DNA of 64,000 nt from Dipteronia dyeriana (Eukaryota; Streptophyta; Magnoliopsida; Sapindales; Sapindaceae), in the NCBI GenBank assembly GCA_032871835.1, contig CM065296.1:120352146-120416145 (forward strand), in the 5' to 3' direction. A program made the translations under genes and the position numbers. The notes below the pieces were generated by a model. That model was not told where the DNA came from, did no database searches, and saw nothing but the letters and a program-made list of their open reading frames with translations. This document shows, piece after piece, positions 43,644 to 54,615 of this stretch (positions are counted from its first letter, which is position 1; each line of letters begins with the position of its first letter).

Positions 43644-45639
43644 ATGCAGTGTCCTTCGTTTACCATGTTGTGGTTTTATGTTTCTGTTTTCGTTTTCTGT
43701 TGCAGCACAGAAGCTGCTAGAGAACTAGCAGGCAACAATAAATTTCCAGCCGTCATCTTTTTCGGAGATTCAATAGTCGACCCTGGCAACAACATCCACC
43801 GTCTCTTTGCTCTTGCTAAGTCTAATTTTCCTCCTTATGGGAGGGATTTCATCGGAGGAATAGCTACCGGAAGATTTTCTAATGGGAAAATCCCATCAGA
43901 TTTCATAGGTTTGTGATTTTAATAAATAAACTTAGATTACATGTCATAATTAACTGCTGAGGAATTATTGAACTTGAATCTGTCACTGAATTACTAGATA
44001 CTTTTTTTTTTAATTATTTATAATAATATGAAGCCTTACGTTCTTCGGTCGAGAGTAATCAAGTGACAAATTGTTTAGCCTCTTATTGTTTTTCTTTGAC
44101 TCGGAATCATGATGCATGGTTTGCATGCCCGGATTTTTGTTTTACTTATGTAAATAGGGATTTTTCTCCCTTTGCTGTTGTTTTGTGTTTCTTTTCTCTG
44201 AAATCTTTGTATTTTTCTCTTTTGGAGAGTTACGTGCACATGATTTGCCATGATTCAAACTCCTTATGGTGCAATTTTTTTTAAAAGACCATTATTGTCT
44301 TCTTTTTTTCTTTTTCTTTTTTGGTTATGCAGTGGAAAATTTGGGAATAAAAGAGTTGTTGCCAGCATATTTGGATCCAAATCTGCGACCTGAAGATCTA
44401 CTAACAGGTGTAAGCTTTGCTTCAGCTGGCAGTGGATATGATCCTTTGACATCAGAATTAGTGGTACTTACATATATGGTTTTTTTAGGGTTTTTTTTTT
44501 TAACATTCTATTTCAGACTTTTTGACTATCTGAATCTCTCATTTTTTTTACTTCTTGTACAAAAAATATTGTACAGTCATCGATTTCATTAGACGATCAG
44601 TTGAAAATGTTCCAAGAATATATAGAGAAGTTGAAAGAGATTGCTGGAGAAAAAAGAACAAACACAATCTTGACCAAAGGTTTATTTGGAGTGGTAGCAA
44701 GTAGCAACGACATCGCAAATATTTACTTTGATACCCACATCAGGCAATTTCAATACAATATTTTCACTTACACTGATTTCCTCGTTAGATCAGCTTCAAC
44801 TTTCATCCAGGTAAATTTTATGGTACATTCATGTCGTCCGTAAAATCTACATTACATGATTTTTTTTTAGTGAACTACTGATACAATGATTCACTAAGAC
44901 ACTGATCTCGTAATTCTTTGTCAGGAATTATATGGATTAGGAGTGCGTAAGATCGCTGTATTTGGTGCACCACCACTTGGTTGCCTGCCGTCTTCAAAAA
45001 CATTTGCCGGAGAAATAATCTCGCGTGAAAAATGTGTAGAGGTTTATAACCAAGCAGCCAGGTTGTTCAGTGATAAATTGTCAGCTGAAGTTGATCGACT
45101 TAACGGCAACTTGGCCGATGTCAAACTGGTTTATTTTGATATCTACAACCCGTTGCTTGATCTCATACAAAACCCTAAAAAATATGGTACAGTAATTACC
45201 TCTCTCACTAACATAATTTGACAACTTTTTACTAGAAAATTCTCGATTGTATATATATAAGTTTAGTGTTGTGGCTCGTCCGGCTTATGGTTTGTGTGTA
45301 GGATCTCCCTAATTTGACTTGCAACAATTTAATGATAAATTAGTAATTAAGTTCTAATTTCCTCATTTGAATTCCTGATTAATAACGTTTATCTGATTAT
45401 TCTTCTTACAATTCACGTTCATTTTTTACTTTTCTACAGGCTTTGAAAATGTGGATAGAGGGTGTTGTGGCACAGGAGTTATAGAGACATCGGTCTTATG
45501 TAACCCATTGAGCTTCAACACATGTAGAAATGCGTCAAGTTATCTGTTTTGGGATAGTTATCACCCAACAGAACAAACATATAAGATCATGGTCTCTAAC
45601 ATCATGAAGAAGCAGAAACTTCTCAAGAGGTTCTCGTAG
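43644..45639 (+). CDS. GDSL esterase/lipase, EXL type (copy D), intact
   Basis: Exons 43644-43908, 44333-44463, 44577-44810, 44925-45186, 45440-45639 (1,092 nt, 363 aa). All introns are GT-AG and the phases equal those of copy C. Residues 1-24 are a signal peptide ending near TEA. Block I is [11 protein letters not shown] with Ser43; the usual Thr after Asp is Pro. Block II is [13 protein letters not shown]. Block III is SSND with Asn176. Block V is FWDSYHP with Asp336 and His339. A predicted secreted SGNH esterase/lipase closest to copy E, with which it shares much of exons 3-5 ([12 protein letters not shown] versus [12 protein letters not shown]). A full-length copia sits about 165 bp after its stop codon and may supply or disturb its 3' end. 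Substrate unknown. Confidence 0.93.
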
Positions 45640-45805
45640 AACGACTCGCCATGCATGATGCATGTTGATTGTTGGGTTCCTTTACAATATTCATGTTGGT
45701 TGTAGATGTTGGTATCTTTTTATTTTCAAAACTAATAGAAGTTGAACAATATTTATTTACAATCCAATTTATTGTTATGTACTTTGTATATATACATGGT
45801 TTGAC

Positions 45806-46105
45806 CGTTGAAAAATAAACTTTGACATCCCACCGGTCATCACATGGCTCCAACCATCATCCAAAATTTTCAACAAAAACAACCCAACAACCATCAACCA
45901 GCTGTTTTGCATTTATTTTATTTGTTTTTAGCTCATCTTATTTTTCTATATAAATGAATGAAATTTGTGTTGTAAATGTATGGAGTGGTGTGAGAAATCA
46001 AGAGAGATAAATATAAGAAAAGCTTCTCCTTTCATTGTGTTTGTGCTCGGAATTCTCTCTCAGAGGTGCACCACAAGCGACCTCAACAATACCATTCCAC
46101 CAACA
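45806..46105 (+). repeat. 5' LTR of the TTGAC copia
   Basis: 300 bp, ending CCACCAACA. A TATA-like CTATATAAATG is at about 45947-45957. Confidence 0.92.
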
Positions 46106-46106
46106 G

Positions 46107-46118
46107 TGGTATCAGAGC
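46107..46118 (+). other. Primer binding site of the TTGAC copia
   Basis: TGGTATCAGAGC, an exact tRNA-Met primer site one base after the 5' LTR. Confidence 0.95.
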
Positions 46119-46729
46119 ACAGGAGAACCAGAAACTCGAAGAACAGAAGTCGAAAATGAATTCGCCTAGAAATCAAAGTGCTCAAAATCCATTTTTGATC
46201 ACACTAGAGTGTTCTACTCATCGTCAGGAATATAACGGTGAAAACGTCATTCAAATCGGAGCACCAGAGAGGACTCACGTGTCGCAAGAAGTTGGAGAGT
46301 GAGCTCATGCGCAGCCTCGTCCCAGCGCGTCACCAACACTTGCCGATCATCTTCCTCGCCCGTTTTACAGGATCCAACCCGAAGTCGGATCCATCAACCC
46401 AGCACCAGATCCGACCGGATAACCGACCCGGAATTCGGTTGACCTGTCCCGACCCGGATTTCGAACAGAAGACCCGTTACTATTCACGGGTTGATGACGT
46501 CACTAACGGCGTTATAACGGTTGGAATATTCCGTCCGTCAAAGGAATATTCCGTTATCTTTGGTTGACTTTTTTAAAAAGGTTTGACCGCTCGTTTCGGA
46601 CGCTTCCGAACTCATTTTTTGACAAACGTGAACTAGTTTCCAAGGTTTTGGACCATTCCGGACGCAACCATGCAATCCGTTTTTACAAATTTTGACTCTA
46701 AATTTGTGATCTACGCATTTCAAGTCTCG

Positions 46730-49700
46730 ATGGCCAACGGTAACGCACATGTTGTCATCCCGAAGCTCACCAAAGACAACTATGATAATTGGTGAATACA
46801 AATGAGAGCTTTACTAGGCTCTCAATATGTTATGGATATTGTGGAAGATGGATATACAAAAGCTGAATCCAAATAAGCTGAAGGAACCATGACAGAAGCT
46901 CAAATATCGACTCTCAAAGCCGATCGAAAGAGGGATTGTAAAGCAAAGTCTATAATCTATCAAGGGCTAGACGAAGCAACGTTCGAGATCATAGCATCCG
47001 CTAAGTCGTCAAAAGATGTCTGGGACACCCTTCTCAAAACCTACAAAGGTGCTGACAAAGTGAAAAGGATCAGTCTTCAAACTCTGCGAGGTGAGTTCGA
47101 ATCCCTACGAATGAAATCTAGTGAATCTATTGCTGAGTTCTATACACGAGTTATGGTCGTTGCGAATCAGCTAAGAAGAAATGGAGAAACTCTCACAGAC
47201 ATGAGAATTTCAGAGAAAATTTTAATTTCATTAGATCCAAAGTTTGACTTCATAGTTGTGGCTCTGGAAGAGATAAAAGATCTGGAGACGATGTCTGTCG
47301 AAGAACTTGTGGGATCATTGCAAGCCCATGAGAAGAAAGTCACAAGAAGAAGTGACGACAGAGTATTGGAGCAAGCTCTCCAGTCAAAGCTCTCCCTCAA
47401 TGAAAAAAAATATGAGCAAGGGGGACCTCACAACAAGTAAGAGAACGTAGAGGATCTCGTGGAAGAGGTTCAGGAAATGCTGAAACCAAGAGTAGAGGCA
47501 GAGGAGGAAGAGTCGCAAACAGAGGAGGACGTGGACAATAGAACTATGTCCCACGATGAAGAAAAGACGGGTAAAACAACTGTCCGAACATTGACAAAAG
47601 AAATGTTCAATGCTATAACTGCCACAAATATGGCCACTATAGCAACGAGTGCAGAAGCCCGCCAAATGAGGTGAATGAAAGTTCTAACTTTGCAGAGAAA
47701 GAGCAAGTTGAAGGAGAATCGTTGATGTTGATTGCACACAACTCAACATATCAAAACCAAAATGTTTGGTTTCTTGATTCTGGAGCCAGTAACCATATGA
47801 CTGGCAGAAAAGACTTATTCACTAAACTTGATGAGAAAGTTCACGGAGAAATCTCATTTGGGGACCTATCTAAAATCCATGTCCAAGGAAGAGAAGATGT
47901 CATGATCAAGCAAAAGAATGGAGATCATGATTTCATCTCAAATGTCTATTATGTTCTAAACATGAAGAAAAACATCCTAAGTCTCGGACAACTGTTAGAG
48001 AAAGGCTACCACATTAGCCTTCAAAATATACAACTCACCATCACAGATGCTCGAGGAAAGCTGGTTACCCGAGTCCAGATGACGAAGAATAGGATGTTCC
48101 CTCTCGCAATTCATCATGATACGCCAAGATGTTTGACAGCCATCATCGATGACAAAGATTGGTTGTGGCATCTAAGGTATGGACATCTCAATTTTGAAAG
48201 TTTAAAGCAACTGTGAAGTAAGAAGATGGTGAAAGGATTTCCAAACATCCATCACCCAAATGAGATGTGTGAAAGCTGTGTTCTCAGTAAACAACACCGA
48301 AATAACTTCGAAAATGAGGCAAATTGGAAAGCAACCATGCCACTTGAGCTCGTTCACACATATATGTATGGTCCATTGACGTCAGTATCAAATAGACAGA
48401 ATCAATACTTCTTCACCTTCATTGACGACTACAGCAGAAATACTTGGGTTTATTTCCTGAAAAGGAAGTATGAAGTATTTGATTACTTTAAAGAGTTCAA
48501 AACTCTTGTGGAGAAGCAAAGTGACTACTACATCAAAACACTGAGATCAGATCAATGTGGAGAATACACTGCAGGTGCTTTCCAGAAATTCCTTAAGCAA
48601 TAAAGAATCAGACATCAGTTTACACCAGCTTATACTCCTCAGTTAAACGGTGTAGTTGAAAGGAAGAATCGAGCAATCCTTAACATGGTCAGAAGCATGT
48701 TAAAGGATAAAAACATGCCTAAGAGTTTTTGGGCTGAAGCAGTCTTGTGTGTGGTATATCTATAAAACAGATGTCCTACGAAGAGTCTTGATACAAAGAT
48801 GCCGCAAGAAGCATAGAGCACTCACAAACCAAGTGTGAGTCACCTTAGAGTTTTTGGCTCCATTGCCTACATCAAGGTCCCAGAAGCAAGAAGAACGAAG
48901 TTTGAAGATAAAGGAGAAAAGTGTATCCTGGTTAGACACGGTGATAGAACTATGGGTTACTGGCTATACAACCCCATCACCAAGAAAGTGATCTTCAGCA
49001 GGGATGTCATTTTTGAAGAAAATAAATCCTGGAATTGGGATCAGAACAAAGCTTCCAGAAGTGCAGAGTTGATATCTGAAGAAGAGACAAGAGAAGTGGC
49101 TACAGAGCCACAAATGCCCAGAAATCAGCAGACTCCTCAACGTGGTTCCCTTTCACCACAAAGGTATGATTCTCCATCACCGATTGAACGTGATTTTTCA
49201 GATATGATGCCTAGAGGGACACGTAGCCTAGAAGATTTGTATGAAAATACATAACAGGTGGAAGAAGACATTACTTTGTATTGTCTGTTGATGACAAGTG
49301 ATCCAGTTAGTTTTGAAGAGGCTAACCAAGAAGAAAAATGGAGAAGTGCAATGGATGAAGAGATTCGATCCATTGAAAAGAATAAGACATGGGAGTTGAC
49401 TAATCTCCCAAAAGGCCGAAAAACCATAGGAGTAAAATGGGTCTACAAGACCAAAAGGAATGCGAAAGGAGAAGTCCAGATATACAAGGCAAGACTTGTA
49501 GCAAAAGGCTACAAACAGAAAGAAGGAGTTGATTACGGAGAAGTCTTTGCCCCGGTTGCCAGACTAGAGACCATCAGATTGCTAATATCATTGGCAGCCC
49601 AGAAGAGTTGGAAAATTTACCAACTTGACGTAAAGTCAGCATTCCTGAACGGTTTTCTTGAAGAAGAAATTTATGTGGAACAACCACCTGGTAATGTGCA

Positions 49701-50864
49701 GAAAGGAAATGAAGATAAAGTTTACAGATTGAAGAAAGCTCTATATGGTTTGAAACAAGCACCTCGTGCATGGAACATGAGAATTGATGATTACTTTCAA
49801 GAGAACGGATTCGTGAAATGTCCGTATGAGCATGCACTATATTTTAGGAAGGAGACTGATGGAAGCCTGTTATATGCATGCCTATATGTTGATGACTTGA
49901 TCTTCACCGGCAACAATCCAGCCATATTTAAAGATTTCAAACGGAGAATGGTGAAAGAATTTGAGATGACTGACATTGATCTAATGGCTCATTTTCTTGG
50001 TATTGAAGTTGTGCAAAGCGAAAAAGGTATCTTCATCTCCCAGAGTATCTATGCAAAAAAAAAATCTGAAGAGATTTGGTATGGAAAATTGCAATCCTGT
50101 CACAACTCCAGTAGAAACAAAATTAGAGATAAGAAATAATGAAAGAGGAGATGTTGTTGATCCAACCTATTTCAAGAGCTTGGTTGGAAGCCTGAGATAC
50201 TTGACGTGTACCAGGCCAAATATACTTTATGGAGTTGGACTAGTCAGCAGATACATGGAGACTCCTGACCAGTCTCGCCTAAATGCTGCAAAGAGGATAC
50301 TTCGCTACATAAAAGGTACAATTGATGATGGTATATTTTATACCAAATGTGAAGATTGCAGGTTGATTGGCTATTCAGACAGTGATTGGGGAAGATATCT
50401 GGATGAACGTAAAAGAACGACAGGCTTTACGTTTTTTTATGGGAGATACAGCGTTCACATGGTCATCCAAAAAGCAAGCCATTGTGACACTGTCATCATG
50501 TGAAGCTGAGTACGTTGTTGCCTGCTCAACCGTTTGTCATGGTATCTGGATCAGGAATGTGTTGCAGTACTTGGGATTTCCACAAGATAATCCCACAGAG
50601 GTATACATCGACAATCGATCAGCGATTGCGCTAGCAAAGAATCCAGTATTCCATGAAAGAAGCAAACATATTGATACGCGGTATCATTTTATTAGAGAGC
50701 ATGTGAAGAATAAGGATGTGGAACTAGTCTCTTGCAGGACATATGATCAAATTGTTGATATTTTCACCAAACCACTCAAACATGATGTGTTTTCAAGACT
50801 AAAGATAATGCTTGGTATGACGAAGTACGGAAAGTCAAGTTTAAGGGGAGATGTTGAAAAATAA
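46730..50864 (+). pseudogene. Copia gag-pol with several breaks
   Basis: Gag starts at the ATG at 46730 (MANGNAHVVIPKLTKDNYDN) but a TGA at 46793 stops it after 21 codons; homologous gag continues in 46889-47440. A zinc knuckle CYNCHKYGHYSNEC is at about 47611-47652 in a shifted frame. Protease motif LDSGASNHMTG lies near 47770. The HHCC integrase region is split by TGA at 48214. The integrase core (IDDYSRNTWVYF, LRSDQCGEY) ends with TAA at 48601. Reverse transcriptase is 49258 to about 50060 with [20 protein letters not shown] and a [10 protein letters not shown] box near 49890. A frameshift at an A-run near 50056 precedes RNase H (50367-50864; SSKKQAIVTLSSCEAEY, DIFTKPLKHD). Only a few changes separate it from a complete polyprotein. 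Confidence 0.92.
50838..50851 (+). other. Polypurine tract of the TTGAC copia
   Basis: AAGTTTAAGGGGAGA directly precedes the 3' LTR. Confidence 0.85.
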
Positions 50865-51150
50865 ACTTTGACTTCCCACCGGCCATCACATGGCTCCAAC
50901 CACCATCTAAAATTTTCAACAAAACAACCCAACAACCATCAACCAGCTGTTTTGTATTTATTTTATTTGTTTTTGGCTCATCTTATTTTCCTATATAAAG
51001 GAATGAAGTCTTTGTTGTAAATGTGTGGAGTGGTGTGAGAAATCAAGAGAGATAAATATAAGAAAAGCTTCTCCTTTCATTGTGTTTGTGCCTAGAATTC
51101 TCTCTCAGAAGTGTACCACAAGTGACCTCAACAATACCATTCCACCAACA
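50852..51150 (+). repeat. 3' LTR of the TTGAC copia
   Basis: 299 bp from TGTTGAAAAAT to CCACCAACA, followed by target duplication TTGAC. Confidence 0.93.
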
Positions 51151-51155
51151 TTGAC

Positions 51156-51789
51156 GTCAAAACTCGGGTTAATTAGAGCCGTCGGATGTAAGAAAGTGAA
51201 AATGCCCATCTACGCAATAGATTTATTTATATCATTAGAATAAAATCATGTCATATACTGGGGCGAGGGAAGGGGCTGGGGCTCCCTAAAAAAACTTTAA
51301 AATACCTATAAAAAAAGTATGAACTTTTTTCACTTTTGATCCCCTAAATTTTTAGTATAATAACTCCTTGAACTTGAATTTCTGGCTCCACCTTTTTAAT
51401 ATAATGTTCACAATGAATGTATACATACGTGAATACATGATACATGCCATGTAGGGAACATTTTCCCACATACAAGAGATAAGTATCTTTTCTGGTTTTC
51501 AATGTAAAAATGGCTTACATACTAATAATTATTGACATGGAAACAATGTCAAAGGATTTGTTTCTTATGTGGTTTAAGATTAGATTTAATAGATAATTAA
51601 TTTAAAATTTGATCTCTATACCTTTTGAAAGTAGACGATTAACTAATATTGTATTGGAGATACTCTAACAAAATATTATTGGCTTTATAATTAAATGACT
51701 TCAAAAAAAATCTGTCTCGATATGGGCAAATTGATAACCACTTTCGTTACAATTCATAAAAAACCAAAGAAACCTAGTGAAACAAATCA
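51156..51789. other. Upstream region of GDSL copy E
   Basis: AT-rich, no gene and no clear TATA box. The first bases continue the target sequence interrupted by the copia element, so the spacer D-E was under 800 bp before that insertion. Confidence 0.5.
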
Positions 51790-53338
51790 ATGCCGTCTCC
51801 TTCATTTAAGATTTTTCCGTGGTTTTCTGTTTCTGTGTTGGTTCTTTTTCGCAGCAGCACAGAAGCTGCTATAAAACTAGCAGGCAATAATACATTTCCT
51901 GCCGTTATCTTCTTCGGAGATTCTATAGTTGACACCGGCAACAACAACTATGTTTTAACTGTGGCCAAGTGTAATTTTCCTCCTTATGGGAAGGATTTTA
52001 TCGGAGGAAAAGCCACCGGAAGATTTTGTAATGGAAAAGTCCCCCCAGATTTCGTAGGTTGTTTATATAAACCTTTAACTGTCCTTGTATCTCGTCAGGT
52101 TTTGACCGGCCTCTAACCTTTTTTTTTTCTGCAGTGGAAAAATTGGGAATAAAAGAGTTGTTGCCACCATATTTAGATCCAAATCTGAAACCTGAAGATC
52201 TTCTAACAGGTGTAAGCTTCGCTTCAGGTGCCTCTGGATATGATTCTTTGACATCAGAATTAGTGGTACATACATATATATACAGTATATACAATTTATA
52301 TTTCTCTTTTTAAGGATGATATATTTGTTATTTCTATATTTTTAAACATAGTTTTTTTTCATTGTTTTTTTCGGGAAAAAAAAAATCGATCAGTCAGCGT
52401 TATCATTAGATGATCAGCTAAATTTGTTCAGAGAATATATTGAGAAGTTGAAAAAGATTTCTGGAGAAGGAAGAACAAACACAATATTGACCAAATCCTT
52501 ATTTGGAGTTGTAGCAAGTAGCAACGACATCGCCAATCTTTACTATAATTTCCATATCAGGGATTGGCAGTACAATATTTCCACATATTCTGATTTTCTT
52601 GTTGGCTCTGCCTCAACTTTTCTCCAGGTAAATTGCATACCGTCCACTGGTTTTCCATATCTTTTAATCAAGTTACAAATAAAATTAAGTTGATATAGCT
52701 TAAACCTTAATCGATAATTCCTTAATTTATACTTCTTTACAAGGAAATATATGGATTAGGGGCACGAAAGATCATCGTGTTCGGTGCACCACCACTTGGT
52801 TGCTTGCCATCAACGAAAACATTGGCCGGAGAAATATTCTCACGTAAAGGATGTGTAGAGAATTGCAACCAAGGATCCGAATTATTCAACAAAAAATTGT
52901 CTGCAGAGATTGAAAAACTTGACAGCAACTTGCCCCATGCCAAAATTGTTTATATTGACATCTACAGCCCCATGTTTGACATGATGCAAAACCCTAATAA
53001 ATATGGTATTACAGCAATTGCTCTGTCGTTATTTTTACAATTTGACAAGTTTTTAATTACTTGAAATTCACTCTTAACTGTGAATGTCCAGAAATTGTGT
53101 GCTGATTTATGTTCTTATTATGATTTATTTTACTTTGTTTTCAGGTTTCGAAATTGTCGATAATGGTTGTTGTGGCACAGGAACTTTTGAGGCATCATTT
53201 CTATGTAACTCATTCAGCCTCAACACATGTACAAATGCCTCTAGTTATCTGTTTTGGGATAGTTATCACCCAACAGAAAGAGCATATAAGATCCTGGTCT
53301 CTCATCTCTTGAAGAAATATATTCACAACCTCTTGTAG
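51790..53338 (+). CDS. GDSL esterase/lipase, EXL type (copy E), intact
   Basis: Exons 51790-52057, 52135-52265, 52394-52627, 52744-53005, 53145-53338 (1,089 nt, 362 aa). Introns are GT-AG; intron 1 is only 77 bp against 424 bp in copy D and 1,391 bp in copy C, so this is the most compact copy. Residues 1-26 are a signal peptide. Block [13 protein letters not shown] carries Ser45, block [15 protein letters not shown], block III SSND with Asn177, block V FWDSYHP with Asp337 and His340. Conserved Cys pairs include NGCCGTG and SLNTCTN. A secreted SGNH hydrolase is predicted; substrate unknown. AATAAAAG near 53465 may be the polyadenylation signal. Confidence 0.93.
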
Positions 53339-53950
53339 AATTAATGATTCACCATATATATATATATGTTGAGTTCCTTAATTTACACCATCCATCTCTT
53401 CCTACAATCAATATTCAATAATATGTCAATTATTGTTTACGATCGATCCTATTCTTTGAAAAACTAATAAAAGTTGTATTTGTATTTACAATCCTAAAGC
53501 TAGTTTTTTCGGTCAGAGACAATATTATATGTTTCAGTCGATATCGCTGATTACAAAAAAAAAAACTATTACAAATTTGGAAGTCAGGAAAAGAACATGA
53601 TTGAAACCCACAATTCCTTTGGATCACCTTAACTCGTATCACAATCCAACCGATGAATTACGTGTGAAAGAATAGTTTATACTTTCATCCGAATGTTGTG
53701 ATCACAATTTCCAGAAACTTTCCAACTATCCAACTAATCATTTTATCAAACATTTGTTGATAGAAGTCCCCAAATACAATGTCAACAAGTAATGATCAAT
53801 CAACGATATATTTCACACAGAATCGAAAACATAATACCAAACATATGATTTAGCTTGTGAATTTAATTATTTTGCCAGTTCTTGATTGGCAAGAACTAAT
53901 ATTATATAGAAAATGAAAACTGTTAATTATACAAATCCTACAATAATAAC

Positions 53951-54331
53951 CTAATTATAGAAGCCAAAGAACCATCTGTCATGTAATACATTCTGGTATT
54001 GCCCCAAAATAAGCAACACCACGATTAATGCAGCCAGCAGCCACGGAAATAATCCCTCGGATAAGCAGCAGTTAAGGCTCTGGCAACATCCACCAGGGCG
54101 TGGCATCGACAAACACGTTTTCGAAACTTGGTTTGAAGATAACTTCCATTTGATCAGCGGCACTAGGGCTACAGAAGTGACCAAAAGAGATAAAGGCGAA
54201 TCCGGCTTTACAGTGAAGAATTCAAAGGAGAAATAGGATGGTGCAGCCAAAAGGATTATGATTATTGTCACAAATAGCAAAACTGGAAACGGTAGAGGAT
54301 CTAGGGCAAACATTTCTACTATACTTGACAT
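53951..54331 (-). CDS. Small predicted membrane protein
   Basis: A single-exon frame of 126 codons from the ATG at 54331 (MSSIVEMFALDPLPFPVLLF). An in-frame ATG at 54424 would add 31 polar residues; I prefer the inner start because the hydrophobic segment follows it closely. Hydrophobic segments at about residues 14-37, 47-62 and 91-113 suggest three membrane passes. The tail after the last segment reads QNVLHDRWFF, reminiscent of small plant membrane proteins that end in a Gln-Tyr...Trp-Phe motif. I cannot name the family with certainty and propose no function. It is convergent with GDSL copy E and unrelated to the array. It may be a real gene or a decaying copy. Confidence 0.6.
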   Translation of the reverse strand: MSSIVEMFALDPLPFPVLLFVTIIIILLAAPSYFSFEFFTVKPDSPLSLLVTSVALVPLIKWKLSSNQVSKTCLSMPRPGGCCQSLNCCLSEGLFPWLLAALIVVLLILGQYQNVLHDRWFFGFYN

Positions 54332-54551
54332 TTTGCTGCTTCGTCTTCGATTTGGAATATTAGTCATCTCTTTGAAAACTACAATTAAAATGCTTTCAAA
54401 CAGATTAAAATCCTTCAATATCATGAAAAATTATATCATCGAGACATCAACAGTTAATTTCTTGTGAAAAACAATTCACTTGAGTTCCTTTACACCTTGC
54501 AATACTGATCCATTTAAACAACAATTCAATGAAACATGAAACATTGAATTC

Positions 54552-54615
54552 AATTAAAGGATTGCTGGTGAAAAGAGAACAAACACCGTATTAAACAAGA
54601 GCTTATTGGTGTCAA
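54552..54615 (+). pseudogene. Relic of GDSL exon 3
   Basis: About 54 bp encode [18 protein letters not shown], matching the middle of exon 3 of copies D and E ([18 protein letters not shown]). No other exon is recognisable nearby. It shows that another copy once existed downstream of copy E or that a fragment was duplicated. Confidence 0.75.

Larger units (their letters stand above)
45806..51150 (+). mobile_element. Ty1/copia retrotransposon, nearly complete, TSD TTGAC
   Basis: This 5,345-bp element has LTRs at 45806-46105 and 50852-51150, perfect target duplications TTGAC at 45801-45805 and 51151-51155, a tRNA-Met primer site one base after the 5' LTR, and a polypurine tract before the 3' LTR. 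Domain order gag, protease, integrase, reverse transcriptase, RNase H defines copia. The motifs resemble the Tork/Tnt1-like group. LTRs differ at about 19 of 300 positions (about 94% identity). The first base of the 5' LTR is C, not T. Stops and frameshifts make it non-autonomous now. It lies between GDSL copies D and E. Confidence 0.95.
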
